A stretch of 64,000 nt of DNA from Cellulophaga sp. BC115SP. Its GTDB lineage: Bacteria > Bacteroidota > Bacteroidia > Cytophagales > Spirosomataceae. Positions 18,010-26,356 of this stretch are shown here, one piece after another. Under the pieces are notes generated by a model. The model had not been told where the DNA came from, did no database searches, and was given only the letters and a program-made list of their open reading frames with translations. The stretch lies in the NCBI RefSeq assembly GCF_009905545.1, contig NZ_JAAALB010000013.1:1-64000 (forward strand), in the 5' to 3' direction. The position numbers and the translations under genes are program-made. Numbering within the stretch: position 1 is the stretch's first letter; the number at the start of each line of letters is the position of its first letter.

Positions 18010-19572
18010 TTACTCTACTCCTCCTTTTTTCTCTTTGATATAAAGCAAGCCGATGACAAAACAGATACCTGCAATTAACATTGGGTATTTCAAACCCTCT
18101 AAGTATGGCTGTGAGTTAACAACTGCCTGACCAGCTTTTTCGGCTGCTTCGTTGGCATCTTTTGCTTTAGAAACTAAGTAAGTAGCAATCGCTGGCATCA
18201 AACCTCCGAATACACCGTTACCAATGTGGTATGGCAAAGACATAGACGTGTAGCGGATTTTTACTGGGAACATTTCTACCAAGAATGCAGCAATTGGTCC
18301 ATAAGCCATTGTTACAAATAACAACTGAACAAATACCATCCAAATCATAGTCCATTTGTCGCCTTCGTTCAATTTAACAGTTTTAACAACATCTGGTTTT
18401 GGAGCTTCTTTTGATGCATCTGCCAATACAGTTACTTTTTTCACTTCTTTGTATTTTGTACCGTCTGTGTATTCTTTTGTCACGGTCGTTGTAATCAAAG
18501 AATCTGCTGTACCTTCTACCAAAGCACGTTTAACTTCTTCTGTAGTTTTAGCCGTAATTTCTTCTTTGTTCTTAGTGTTGGCAGTCTGGTAGATTTTCTC
18601 ATAAATAGGACGGTAGCAAAGTACGCCTAACAACATACCAGTCAACATGATACCTTTACGACCAATTTTGTCTGATAACCATCCAAAGAATACGAAGAAC
18701 GGAGTACCCATCATTAGGGCAATAATCAAAAGGGTGTTGGCTTGTTGGAAATCAATATTACAAATTTTCAACAAGAAGGTCTGCGCGTAGAACTGACCCG
18801 TGTACCAAATCACCCCTTGACCCATCGTAGCACCAAACAATGCAAGCAAAACGTATTTGAAATTGTACTTGTTACCAAACGACTCTTTCAATGGATTAGC
18901 CGATGTTTTACCTTCTGCTTTAGCTTTTGCAAACAAAGGCGACTCGTGCATATTTTTACGAATTAAGACAGAAACATATACCATGATGATAGATACCCAA
19001 AACGGAACTCTCCATCCCCATTCTTCAAATTTTTCTTTACCTAATGACGATTGTGTAATCAAAATCACTGCCAATGAGATAAACAAACCTGCCGTTGCAG
19101 TAATTTGAATCCAAGAGGTCCAAAAACCTTTTTCGTTGGCAGGTGCGTGCTCTGCAACATACGTAGCAGCGCCACCATACTCGCCGCCCAAGGCCAAACC
19201 TTGCAACAAACGAAGTACTAATACCAATAGTGGCGCAAAGAAACCGATCGTTTCATAACCAGGCACACAACCGATAGCGAAAGTAGCACCACCCATCAAT
19301 ACGAGTGTTACCATGAAAGTGTATTTACGACCAATCAAGTCACCAAGACGACCGAAGAAAAGTGCACCAAAAGGACGAACTACAAAACCCGCTGCAAAAG
19401 TGGCAAGTGTTGACAAAAATGCCGCTGTAGGGTTGTCCTTTGGAAAAAACTGTGTTGAGATAATAGTGGCTAAGCTTCCGAAGATATAAAAGTCATACCA
19501 TTCGATGAGGGTTCCAACCGATGAAGCTCCAATGATGGATGCTAGTCCTGCGGTAGATTTCTTTTCTGACAT
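18010..19572 (-). CDS. MFS transporter, metabolite:H+ symporter (MHS) family
   Basis: 520-residue inner-membrane symporter with 12 predicted helices. The MHS signature is clear: GTLIEWYDFYIFGSLATIIS in helix 1, GRLGDLIGRKYTF between helices 2 and 3, RLLQGLALGGEYGGAATYVAEHAP in helix 4, and SDKIGRKG between helices 7 and 8. Family members carry dicarboxylates, citrate, proline or shikimate with protons. Unusual: after helix 8 there is a charged, Thr/Lys-rich insert of about 75 residues (roughly 325-400) predicted to be periplasmic. It lies 120 nt after the porin gene on the same strand, so the pair may bring carboxylates across both membranes for acs, prpE and the glyoxylate shunt. Substrate is inference. 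Confidence 0.9.
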   Translation of the reverse strand: MSEKKSTAGLASIIGASSVGTLIEWYDFYIFGSLATIISTQFFPKDNPTAAFLSTLATFAAGFVVRPFGALFFGRLGDLIGRKYTFMVTLVLMGGATFAIGCVPGYETIGFFAPLLVLVLRLLQGLALGGEYGGAATYVAEHAPANEKGFWTSWIQITATAGLFISLAVILITQSSLGKEKFEEWGWRVPFWVSIIMVYVSVLIRKNMHESPLFAKAKAEGKTSANPLKESFGNKYNFKYVLLALFGATMGQGVIWYTGQFYAQTFLLKICNIDFQQANTLLIIALMMGTPFFVFFGWLSDKIGRKGIMLTGMLLGVLCYRPIYEKIYQTANTKNKEEITAKTTEEVKRALVEGTADSLITTTVTKEYTDGTKYKEVKKVTVLADASKEAPKPDVVKTVKLNEGDKWTMIWMVFVQLLFVTMAYGPIAAFLVEMFPVKIRYTSMSLPYHIGNGVFGGLMPAIATYLVSKAKDANEAAEKAGQAVVNSQPYLEGLKYPMLIAGICFVIGLLYIKEKKGGVE

Positions 19573-19627
19573 AGTTGCTAATGGTTAAACGGGGTTAATA
19601 CTTTGATTTAGGGTAAAGTGGAAGTTC

Positions 19628-19658
19628 GAGGGGCTTAGTTCTACGCGCTCAGCCCCTC
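19628..19658 (-). promoter_or_regulatory. Intercistronic stem-loop between porin and MFS genes
   Basis: GAGGGGCT (19628-19635) pairs with AGCCCCTC (19651-19658). No T-run follows on the minus strand, so it is more likely an mRNA-stability or partial read-through element than a full terminator. Confidence 0.5.
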
Positions 19659-19692
19659 TGGCCTTGCTTTACAATTTTTTGTAAAAGTGATT

Positions 19693-21168
19693 TTAGAAAT
19701 TATATACTACTACTGCTTGTAAACGATGGTTTGTGGCTGTAAATGAACGAGCTAAATCACCGCTTGCAGGCTTGAATGAGATGGTACTTGGTAATGTTCC
19801 TGAAGCATCTGGCACAGTGCTGTCTACATCTGCCCAGTTCATTGATGAGATTTCGTATTCAAGAGCAAACTTCATTTTACCTGAATAGAAATCAACTCTT
19901 GGCGCTAATCTGAACATGCTATCAAAAGTTCTTGTGGTACTGATGCCTCTTCCTAAGAATGCCAAGCTTCCGCTTTGAATATCAGATTTGTTAATAGCAT
20001 CTGACAAACCTAGGTTTTTCATATATCCCACAAATACAGCAGGTTGTACTTTCTTTGATTTAGTTGAAATCAATTCACCCCAAAGGTTCCATTGATTTTG
20101 CGCTGCGTATTTCCACTCACCAGTGGTGGCATTACGATATTCAGCCAAACCACCTAAACCAACATACTGAGTATAGCTTTGACCATACGTTGTATGAAAC
20201 TTGGCGGTCAAATTATTGGAGGTATATTTGGCATAAGCCAACAAATTGAGCGTAAATAGGTTTGTCGAAATATTCTTAGAAACATTCGGAGCGCCTGTTC
20301 CTCCCCAAACGCCTGTACTAGGGTTTTGTGTATCTGTAATTCTTGGGCGGATTGTATTGCCTTCTAAACCAATGCTTGCCAAAAACTTCTTGTTTTCTAC
20401 ACCTAGTTGTGCTGCAAATGATGGCGTAGTGGCAAATTTGTAAGCGTCAACACCAGTTCCCGAACCAAATGTACCTGCTGGGCTAAATCCTTGTAAATCA
20501 TACCCAAACAACATTCCAGTAAAAGATACAAGGCTCGAAAGTTTGTGTGTCAAGCGAACTTGTGGTATAAACGAGAATGGGTTGAAAGGAATCCCCGTGT
20601 TAAAGTTGGCTGTTCCTGGAAAGCACTTTGGTATAAAGTTTGGATTCCAGTATTGTCCTACCAATAATTGTGTTTTGTTCCAATCCAAGGCTACATAAGC
20701 ATGGCGTAAACGTAGTAGGTTTTCTGTTCCGCCTCCCGATGTTCCTGCGGTTCCGTTGGTGATACCAAAGAAATCAGTTTCTAATACTCCACTTGCTTTG
20801 GCACCAAAAGCGCTAATGCCACCGAATTTTACGCCTAATCTTGTAACAATAGCCGAATAACCAAGTTGTGGAATGGCATTTCCGTCGTCGCTACCGTTGG
20901 GTGTTAGTGTTGTTCCTGAACGAGTTGGGAGGTTGGTGGCATCTGATGGATATACATCTAATACCCCATCTCTCAAATCTAAATTTCTTCTTGTATTATA
21001 GTAAATATCATTTCTCACAAACCCGTACACTGTCACTTTTTGCTCAGCAGGTGCCTCTGTTTTAGCTGGCGTTGACGCAGTTGTTGAACTAGAGGATGTG
21101 CTACTTTGAGCGACAATGTTAGACGTGCAAATAGCCGTGCCTAACACCGACAATAAAAATCTTTTCAT
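19693..21168 (-). CDS. Outer-membrane porin (DcaP-like beta-barrel)
   Basis: 491 residues with a Sec signal (MKRFLLSVLGTAICTSNIVAQ), a Ser/Thr/Ala-rich low-complexity stretch, then GFVRNDIYYNTRRNLDLRDG and a series of amphipathic strands ending in Phe (LQAVVVYNF), the usual last-strand signature. The layout, a YGFVRxD start after a short linker and NWKTQLLVGQYW-like strands, resembles DcaP-type dicarboxylate porins. Its leader carries the TTATAACAAAACAA element also found before aceA and prpE, and the MHS transporter gene follows, so an uptake role for small carboxylates is a reasonable inference. A general diffusion porin cannot be excluded. Confidence 0.85.
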   Translation of the reverse strand: MKRFLLSVLGTAICTSNIVAQSSTSSSSTTASTPAKTEAPAEQKVTVYGFVRNDIYYNTRRNLDLRDGVLDVYPSDATNLPTRSGTTLTPNGSDDGNAIPQLGYSAIVTRLGVKFGGISAFGAKASGVLETDFFGITNGTAGTSGGGTENLLRLRHAYVALDWNKTQLLVGQYWNPNFIPKCFPGTANFNTGIPFNPFSFIPQVRLTHKLSSLVSFTGMLFGYDLQGFSPAGTFGSGTGVDAYKFATTPSFAAQLGVENKKFLASIGLEGNTIRPRITDTQNPSTGVWGGTGAPNVSKNISTNLFTLNLLAYAKYTSNNLTAKFHTTYGQSYTQYVGLGGLAEYRNATTGEWKYAAQNQWNLWGELISTKSKKVQPAVFVGYMKNLGLSDAINKSDIQSGSLAFLGRGISTTRTFDSMFRLAPRVDFYSGKMKFALEYEISSMNWADVDSTVPDASGTLPSTISFKPASGDLARSFTATNHRLQAVVVYNF

Positions 21169-21192
21169 AATCGAAGAATGGTTTTTGTGGTC

Positions 21193-21206
21193 TTGTTTTG
21201 TTATAA
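21193..21206 (-). promoter_or_regulatory. Shared leader 14-mer upstream of the porin gene
   Basis: Reads TTATAACAAAACAA on the minus strand and ends 24 nt before the porin ATG; exact match to the copies before aceA and prpE. A second, one-mismatch copy (TTACAACAAAACAA on the minus strand) lies at 21258-21271. Confidence 0.5.
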
Positions 21207-21312
21207 AATTGCCTTATGAGGGTATTTTCAAAAAGAACTAAAAACAGCTCTATGGTTTTGTTTTGTTGTAATATTCTGTGCTTTTTTTGCACTGGTTTAT
21301 GATACAAACCTC

Positions 21313-21352
21313 ATAAAAAAAACTATACCAGCAATAGCAGTGGTATAGTTTT
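21313..21352 (-). terminator. Rho-independent terminator of the zinc-ribbon/HTH gene
   Basis: On the minus strand AAAACTATACCA, a 10-nt loop, TGGTATAGTTTT, then a run of T. The 12-bp stem lies at 21319-21330 and 21341-21352, about 110 nt after the stop codon at 21463. Confidence 0.75.
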
Positions 21353-21462
21353 GCAATTTTTGTATAGTTTTAAGACTATTTTATTCTTCGAAAAATGATG
21401 AAATTAGTAGTTAGGTAGTGTTTTCGGTAATAAATCTACATTGAAAAACCTATCGTTTTTAC

Positions 21463-21882
21463 TTAATGCTTTAGTCTTTCCCATTTGATGAGCATGAATT
21501 TGTCGCCTAACTCAGTTACAATCATTCCTGCTCCTTTAAGATTTTCTCTATTAGCATAAAATTCAGCTAATTCTTTGTGGTTCAGTATTTTATATGTCGG
21601 ATGGTATTCGTTGCCCTTTGGTACTTTAATCTGATATTTCTTTACCCAGTTCATCACAGATACGTGTGAAACACCCAATAATCGCTCAATTTCGCGGTAA
21701 GTAACTCCTTCAATGTATAGCTGAAGCGCCTTAATTACATAGTATTGAGAAATACCTTTACCAAGCTTCTCTACGGTGAAGTTATAATTACAAGATTTAC
21801 ACTTGAAGCGCTGCTTATCCTTGATAACTCCGCTTTTGGTGACTAGAGAAGAGTCACATTTTGGGCAATTTGGGTTTTTCAT
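21463..21882 (-). CDS. Zinc-ribbon + HTH protein related to the IS1 InsA N-terminus, probably domesticated
   Basis: 139 residues. Residues 1-35 form a zinc ribbon with two Cys pairs (CPKCDSS and FKCKSCNYNF), residues 45-85 a helix-turn-helix (ALQLYIEGVTYREIERLLGV then SHVSVMNWVKKYQ), as at the start of IS1-type transposases. The rest (KELAEFYANRENLKGAGMIV and ELGDKFMLIKWERLKH) is not a DDE catalytic domain, and no inverted terminal repeats flank the gene. It has its own terminator and an ordinary base composition. I read it as a DNA-binding protein captured from a transposase. Its place just upstream of the porin/MFS pair makes it a candidate regulator of uptake; this is not shown by sequence. 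Confidence 0.8.
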   Translation of the reverse strand: MKNPNCPKCDSSLVTKSGVIKDKQRFKCKSCNYNFTVEKLGKGISQYYVIKALQLYIEGVTYREIERLLGVSHVSVMNWVKKYQIKVPKGNEYHPTYKILNHKELAEFYANRENLKGAGMIVTELGDKFMLIKWERLKH

Positions 21883-22464
21883 AGATTTTTTTGTGATATA
21901 TTACGGTTAGCAAATATATATCATTTGAGCAACAATATAAAAGTTTTTAGATACTTATTTTTTCTACTGAAATAATCCGAATTAGAGGTTTTATTCAAAA
22001 TATTATTCTAAAAATGGATAATTATCGAAATATTATTTGTTTTGTCCAAAGTCAAGTATAAAACGTTGTACAAAACGAAGAATAATTGGACTTAATTTTT
22101 TTTTCAGTAAAAATGAAATTTTTGTCATTTTACGATAGGTCGAAATCATAAATTTCGAATAATTGCTCAAATCTTCTCTCAAAATTCTCATAGTCTGCGA
22201 CTTGTTGAATCTGTAAGTTGTACAAGACAAAGACAAAAGTGCCTAGGATTTCATGCTTTTTGACAAAGTATTTTCGTTTAAGATAACTTTATATACCAAT
22301 TACTCAGCTATTTCATAGTTAGGTAATAATCCTCCCAAAGATGACATTATTACGATTTTAAGCAATAAGTTGTAAGCCTTTGGCAAAAGTGGTTCCATTA
22401 TTTTAACGGAAATACGTTTAACCTTTTAGCTTACGAGCTAAAGCCTTGAGTACATAAAATTAAT
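21883..22464. other. 582-nt gap with no recognisable feature
   Basis: AT-rich sequence between the zinc-ribbon/HTH gene and the end of the RamB-like gene. No long hairpin and no credible ORF; a 67-codon minus-strand ORF at 22033-22236 has no domain and unusual composition. It must contain the promoter of the zinc-ribbon/HTH gene. Confidence 0.4.
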
Positions 22465-23955
22465 CTACTCCAAAGAGGCAATCGCTTGTTTGAGGCGTTC
22501 TAGCGAATGTTTTTTCTCAAGCACCAAGGGTGGTTTCATACGTTCAGCACAATCTACAGCACCACATCTCTCACAGGTTTCATTAACTTTTCGTCTTGGT
22601 AAAGCTGGATCGTTGAGAAACTGAGCCATGCTACGAAGGTTATCATCAATCGCAAAACCAAGCGTTATACTACTATTCATTTTTTTGTTGGGTGGCGAGG
22701 GTTTTGCCAAAGACATAACAAAATAATGATTGTTGGTATCAATGTATTCTGATACCTGCGCTTTACACAATACTTTTTCTGGGTCGTAACCTTCTTCTTT
22801 TTGGATTTTTTCCAAATCTTTCAGAATAGTTAACGAAACCCATCGACGACAATAATGCTCGTTGAGTGCCGTACCATGTGGCGTATGTAATTTTGCCAAG
22901 TGCATTTCTTTGGTCAAGTAAAACAGCTTATGATCTACTTCATTATTAAAACGCAAAAAGAAAAGGTTGTTAATCTTGAAATGACTTGTCATCAAGTTAG
23001 ATAAGCGATGATAGAACATTTCGGGCGTTGCATTAAACAAGCGCATAATGCTCAACATCATATCGCCATTCCATTTGGGACTAGCAAAGAAATATGTCAG
23101 TCGGTCAACCAATACATTTTTGTTGATGAGTACCGCACCTGCAAAGTAGGATGCTTTGAAATTGTTTAGTACTTGTTCAAAAGAGTTTACCTCTATGACC
23201 GACGAGATATATGGACGATTTTTGAGTTGCAAAAATTGGTATCCCAACTCACGACCAAAAGTAAAAGCTCTTTGTTCGGGACTTAAATCACCATTGACCA
23301 ATAATTTTGATGTTTTGGGATTATACACCGAGCGTATCGTTATCAAATCAGGATGACTTTCACGCGTGAATTCTTCTATCTGATAGCCATAGAAATTTTG
23401 GAGAATGTCAGATAATAAGGTATCGTTGGGTGAAGTGATTTCCGAAATCTCGAAAAGCTTACGAAACTGCTGTGCTGATTCTTCAATATCGGGGAAATAA
23501 TTGTCATACATTTCCTGATACGAGCGTAATACCGAAAAGTAAAACTGCTCGACGCGCATATCGTAGTTGCGACTTATTTCGATAATCGTACTAATAAAGG
23601 CCGAAATTTTGGCTGGAGCTTCCGACATTAGCTCAATGAAGTCGGCTGGTTCAACCCCAAAAATCTCTAAAGGTAGTTCTGTTAGGATATTCGAGTTGAG
23701 TAATTCGGCAATAGGTTCGAGCTGTTTACTCAATTTTAGCGATACCAAAGAATCATAATCTATATTTAAAGCATCGGATAGCGCCATGATTTTTTCGGTT
23801 TTGGGATATTTTTTCCCTTTTTCTATCTCATTCAAATAGGAGATAGACAAACCCGATTTTTCGGCAACTTCGCTCAATGAGAGCTTTTTGTCTAGTCGTA
23901 ACTGTCTGATTTTCAGTCCGAAAATTATTTTTACTTTATCGCTGTTCGCACTCAT
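22465..23955 (-). CDS. RamB/ScfR-like transcriptional regulator (XRE HTH + degenerate IrrE domain)
   Basis: 496 residues. An XRE helix-turn-helix fills residues 10-65 (IRQLRLDKKLSLSEVAEKSG then LSISYLNEIEKGKKYPKTEK). A middle IrrE/ImmA-like domain lies around 180-300, but the zinc-protease motif HExxH is replaced by R235-E-L-G-Y239 (FGRELGYQF), so it is probably a ligand-sensing, non-catalytic module. The C-terminal part has the family's cysteine block CERCGAVDCAERMKPP. In actinobacteria RamB of this architecture controls acs, aceA and aceB; here the gene is divergent from aceB with a palindrome between them. An acyl-CoA or short fatty-acid signal is plausible by homology. Confidence 0.9.
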   Translation of the reverse strand: MSANSDKVKIIFGLKIRQLRLDKKLSLSEVAEKSGLSISYLNEIEKGKKYPKTEKIMALSDALNIDYDSLVSLKLSKQLEPIAELLNSNILTELPLEIFGVEPADFIELMSEAPAKISAFISTIIEISRNYDMRVEQFYFSVLRSYQEMYDNYFPDIEESAQQFRKLFEISEITSPNDTLLSDILQNFYGYQIEEFTRESHPDLITIRSVYNPKTSKLLVNGDLSPEQRAFTFGRELGYQFLQLKNRPYISSVIEVNSFEQVLNNFKASYFAGAVLINKNVLVDRLTYFFASPKWNGDMMLSIMRLFNATPEMFYHRLSNLMTSHFKINNLFFLRFNNEVDHKLFYLTKEMHLAKLHTPHGTALNEHYCRRWVSLTILKDLEKIQKEEGYDPEKVLCKAQVSEYIDTNNHYFVMSLAKPSPPNKKMNSSITLGFAIDDNLRSMAQFLNDPALPRRKVNETCERCGAVDCAERMKPPLVLEKKHSLERLKQAIASLE

Positions 23956-23972
23956 ATCTTTTATAGTTTTTC

Positions 23973-23980
23973 CAAAATTA
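23973..23980 (-). promoter_or_regulatory. Candidate -7 box of the RamB-like gene
   Basis: Minus-strand TAATTTTG matches the Bacteroidota -7 consensus TAnnTTTG and lies about 20 nt before the start codon. I see no clear TTTG at -33, so this is tentative. Confidence 0.4.
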
Positions 23981-24021
23981 CGTATAAATTTTTAAAGAAA
24001 ATAACGAAATATTAAAATTTA

Positions 24022-24033
24022 GCGAAATTTCGC
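24022..24033. promoter_or_regulatory. Candidate operator GCGAAATTTCGC between the RamB-like gene and aceB
   Basis: A perfect 12-bp palindrome directly abutting the -33 element of the aceB promoter. A further half site AATTTCGC follows at 24044-24051 and a related ACGAAAT at 24004-24010. RamB sites in corynebacteria contain AAnTTTGCAAA, a similar word. Binding by the adjacent regulator would control aceB and its own gene; position supports this, experiment does not yet. Confidence 0.55.
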
Positions 24034-24064
24034 TTGTTTTTTAAATTTCGCATTTATAACTTTG
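24034..24064 (+). promoter_or_regulatory. aceB promoter (TTG-N20-TAACTTTG)
   Basis: TAACTTTG at 24057-24064 matches the Bacteroidota -7 box; TTG at 24034-24036, 20 nt upstream, is the -33 element. Transcription would start near 24070, giving a leader of about 235 nt before the aceB ATG. Confidence 0.6.
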
Positions 24065-24276
24065 TTTCGAAGTTCAGCAATAAGTTATTTCTTTTTCATC
24101 AGATATAAGAAAAAGCTTTAGCGAATTTTCACCAAAAATAAAAAAAGCCATCTTTTCTGTCAATGTAGTGCCCAAGCGCCGAAACCAATGCAGTAAGCAG
24201 AGAAGAAAATCAACAAAATGGCGCTCGAAGTAAATAGTGTTTCTCAGATACTTTTGCTCAAAGCCTTTAGCTCTGA

Positions 24277-24290
24277 AAATAACAAAACAA
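24277..24290 (+). promoter_or_regulatory. Shared leader element upstream of aceB (12/14)
   Basis: AAATAACAAAACAA ends 15 nt before the aceB ATG; it differs from the 14-mer before aceA, prpE and the porin only in the first two bases. If the promoter at 24057 is right it lies in the transcribed leader, so it would act in mRNA or mark a second start. Confidence 0.45.
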
Positions 24291-24305
24291 AACCACCAGA
24301 AAGAC

Positions 24306-25931
24306 ATGAATCAGCATTCAATTCAAGGAGTGGAGATATTGGGAGAAGTATCACCGCAGTTTGAGACCATTCTAACCAAAGAGGCATTGACCTTTGTGCG
24401 CGATTTGCAAAGAATGTTCAATCGTCAGCGCTTGGCTTTGCTCAATAATCGTGTTCTGCGTCAAGAACAAATCAATCAAGGTATTTTGCCAGATTTTTTG
24501 CCAGCAACAGCTGAGATTCGTCAGGCTGACTGGAGTGTTGCCCCAATTCCACAAGATTTACAAGATCGTCGTGTTGAAATCACAGGACCCGTAGATCGTC
24601 GTATGGTAATCAATGCGCTTAATTCTGGTGCAAAAGTTTTTATGGCTGATTTTGAGGATGCCAACACGCCTTCTTGGAGCAATGTGATTGAAGGGCAAAT
24701 TAATTTACGTGATGCCATTCGTAAACAAATAGATTTTACGGCTGATAATGGTAAATTTTATGCCCTAAATCCCGAAGTGGCGGTTTTGAAAGTTCGTCCT
24801 CGTGGTTGGCACATGGAAGAAAAACACGTTCTAATTGATGGGGAGCCCGCTTCGGCTTCGATTTTTGACTTTGGTTTGTATTTCTTTCATAATGCCTGGG
24901 AATTGATCAAACGTGGAAGCGGTCCGTATTTCTATTTACCCAAAATGGAAAGTCATCTGGAAGCTCGTCTTTGGAATGATGTTTTTGTGGCGGCACAAGA
25001 TGCTTTAGAAGTTCCACAAGGTACGACCAAAGTAACTGTTTTGATTGAAACCATCATGGCAGCTTTTGAGATGGATGAAATCCTGTACGAACTACGAAAC
25101 CATATTGCTGCGCTCAATGCAGGTCGTTGGGATTATATCTTTAGTTGTATCAAGAAGTTTCATCAATATGCCGACCGCCTTCTTCCTGACCGTGCTCAGG
25201 TAACGATGGCTGTACCATTTATGCGTGCTTATGCAAAATTATTAGTGCAAACTTGTCACAAGCGTAAAGCTCATGCCATAGGAGGAATGTCTGCGTTTAT
25301 ACCTAACCGTAAGGATGAAGCTGTCAATAAAATGGCTTTTGAGCGAGTAAACGCCGATAAAGAACTGGAAGCTAGTACAGGTTTTGATGGAACTTGGGTT
25401 GCTCACCCCGATTTGGTGGCGGTGGCATTAGTACCATTTAATAAAGCTTTGGGAGAAAATCCAAACCAAAAGCAAGTAATGCTTGAAAATGAAGTCATTA
25501 CTGGTGCCGAGCTAATCAACTTTACGATTCCGAATACAGCTATTACCGAAGCAGGTATCAGAATGAATATCCAAGTAGGTATTTTGTATATCGAGTCATG
25601 GCTGAGAGGTGTAGGAGCGGCAGCAATCCATAACCTTATGGAAGATGCAGCCACGGCCGAAATCTCCAGAGCTCAGGTATGGCAATGGCTTCATCATGGT
25701 GCCAAAACCGACCAAGGACAATTGATAGATACAGATTATTATAAGTATTTGCTCAGCGATGAAGTCCAAAGAATCAAGCATTTAGTAGGAATTGAAAAAT
25801 ACGATGCTGGCAAATTTATAGAAGCAATCCAATTGTTTGACAAGCTTGTTTCACAAGAAGGATTCGACTATTTTCTAACAACTGATGCTTATGAAGTACT
25901 TCTTACTCAGGAGGAAGCGCTTCAGAGTTAG
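24306..25931 (+). CDS. aceB: Malate synthase A
   Basis: Condenses glyoxylate with acetyl-CoA to malate, second step of the glyoxylate shunt; cytosolic. 541 residues from the ATG at 24306, preceded by an AGAAAG ribosome-binding-like run; the longer in-frame start at 24237 would add 23 unconserved residues. Family blocks seen: TGPVDRRMVINALNSGAKVF, MADFEDANTPSW, RPRGWHMEEKH, the signature RNHIAALNAGRWDYIFSCIK near residue 280, TMAVPFMRAY, GGMSAFIPN and GFDGTWVAHPDLV. The last blocks include the acetyl-CoA site. Divergent from the RamB-like regulator, 425 nt before aceA on the same strand. Confidence 0.97.
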   Translation: MNQHSIQGVEILGEVSPQFETILTKEALTFVRDLQRMFNRQRLALLNNRVLRQEQINQGILPDFLPATAEIRQADWSVAPIPQDLQDRRVEITGPVDRRMVINALNSGAKVFMADFEDANTPSWSNVIEGQINLRDAIRKQIDFTADNGKFYALNPEVAVLKVRPRGWHMEEKHVLIDGEPASASIFDFGLYFFHNAWELIKRGSGPYFYLPKMESHLEARLWNDVFVAAQDALEVPQGTTKVTVLIETIMAAFEMDEILYELRNHIAALNAGRWDYIFSCIKKFHQYADRLLPDRAQVTMAVPFMRAYAKLLVQTCHKRKAHAIGGMSAFIPNRKDEAVNKMAFERVNADKELEASTGFDGTWVAHPDLVAVALVPFNKALGENPNQKQVMLENEVITGAELINFTIPNTAITEAGIRMNIQVGILYIESWLRGVGAAAIHNLMEDAATAEISRAQVWQWLHHGAKTDQGQLIDTDYYKYLLSDEVQRIKHLVGIEKYDAGKFIEAIQLFDKLVSQEGFDYFLTTDAYEVLLTQEEALQS

Positions 25932-26326
25932 GAGTTGTGAGTGAGCACTATCTATTTCGGATATCGGATGTTGGATTTCGGAAATGTAACCTACTTTTTT
26001 ATTTATGATTTGTCATAAATAAAGATATTTCTCATAAAATAATTGAAGCTTTTCTGCCTATGGCTCACAGTCTAAAGGGTATTAATAACCAATAACGGTT
26101 CGGCGGGGTGTTAGCCTTGAGACACCCCAATGAGCTTATTTAGCTATACTTCTAGAACGATAGTACTTTGATGAGTTATGAGTTTTGAATGCTGAGTTTT
26201 GAGGTTAATGATTTGGTAGTCAGTTGTTTGTGATTTTAAATCAAAATTTACTTCTAATAATTCACCACTCATCACTCATCATTCACAACTCATCAATAGT
26301 CTGGTTCTGCTATGTGTATGCTTTTC
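25932..26326. repeat. aceB-aceA gap: word-repeat palindromes
   Basis: No gene. After the stop codon come a GGAGTTGTGAGTGAG word track, then a left arm of the TTTCGG family (25954-25985) without its right arm. A half AGGC-type arm follows (26045-26080: GAAGCTTTTCTGCCTATGGC onward). Bases 26168-26203 (TTGATGAGTTATGAG and on) pair imperfectly with 26263-26296 (CACTCATCACTCATC and on). The region upstream of aceA must also hold its promoter. Confidence 0.5.
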
Positions 26327-26340
26327 TTATAACAAAACAA
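26327..26340 (+). promoter_or_regulatory. Shared leader 14-mer upstream of aceA
   Basis: TTATAACAAAACAA, ending 16 nt before the aceA ATG. Exact matches lie before prpE and the porin gene on the opposite strand; a near match precedes aceB. Confidence 0.5.
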
Positions 26341-26356
26341 AAAACTAATTGAAACC

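Noticed and set aside
21463-21882. Complete insertion sequence
   Set aside because: No DDE domain, no terminal inverted repeats or target duplication around the zinc-ribbon/HTH gene.
22033-22236. 67-codon minus-strand ORF in the gap next to the RamB-like gene
   Set aside because: No start context, no domain, unlikely residue composition, not near an operon.
24218-24364. 48-codon ORF in the aceB leader overlapping the aceB start out of frame
   Set aside because: Could be a regulatory upstream ORF, but the composition shows no domain, the second half is just another reading of aceB, and nothing supports its translation.
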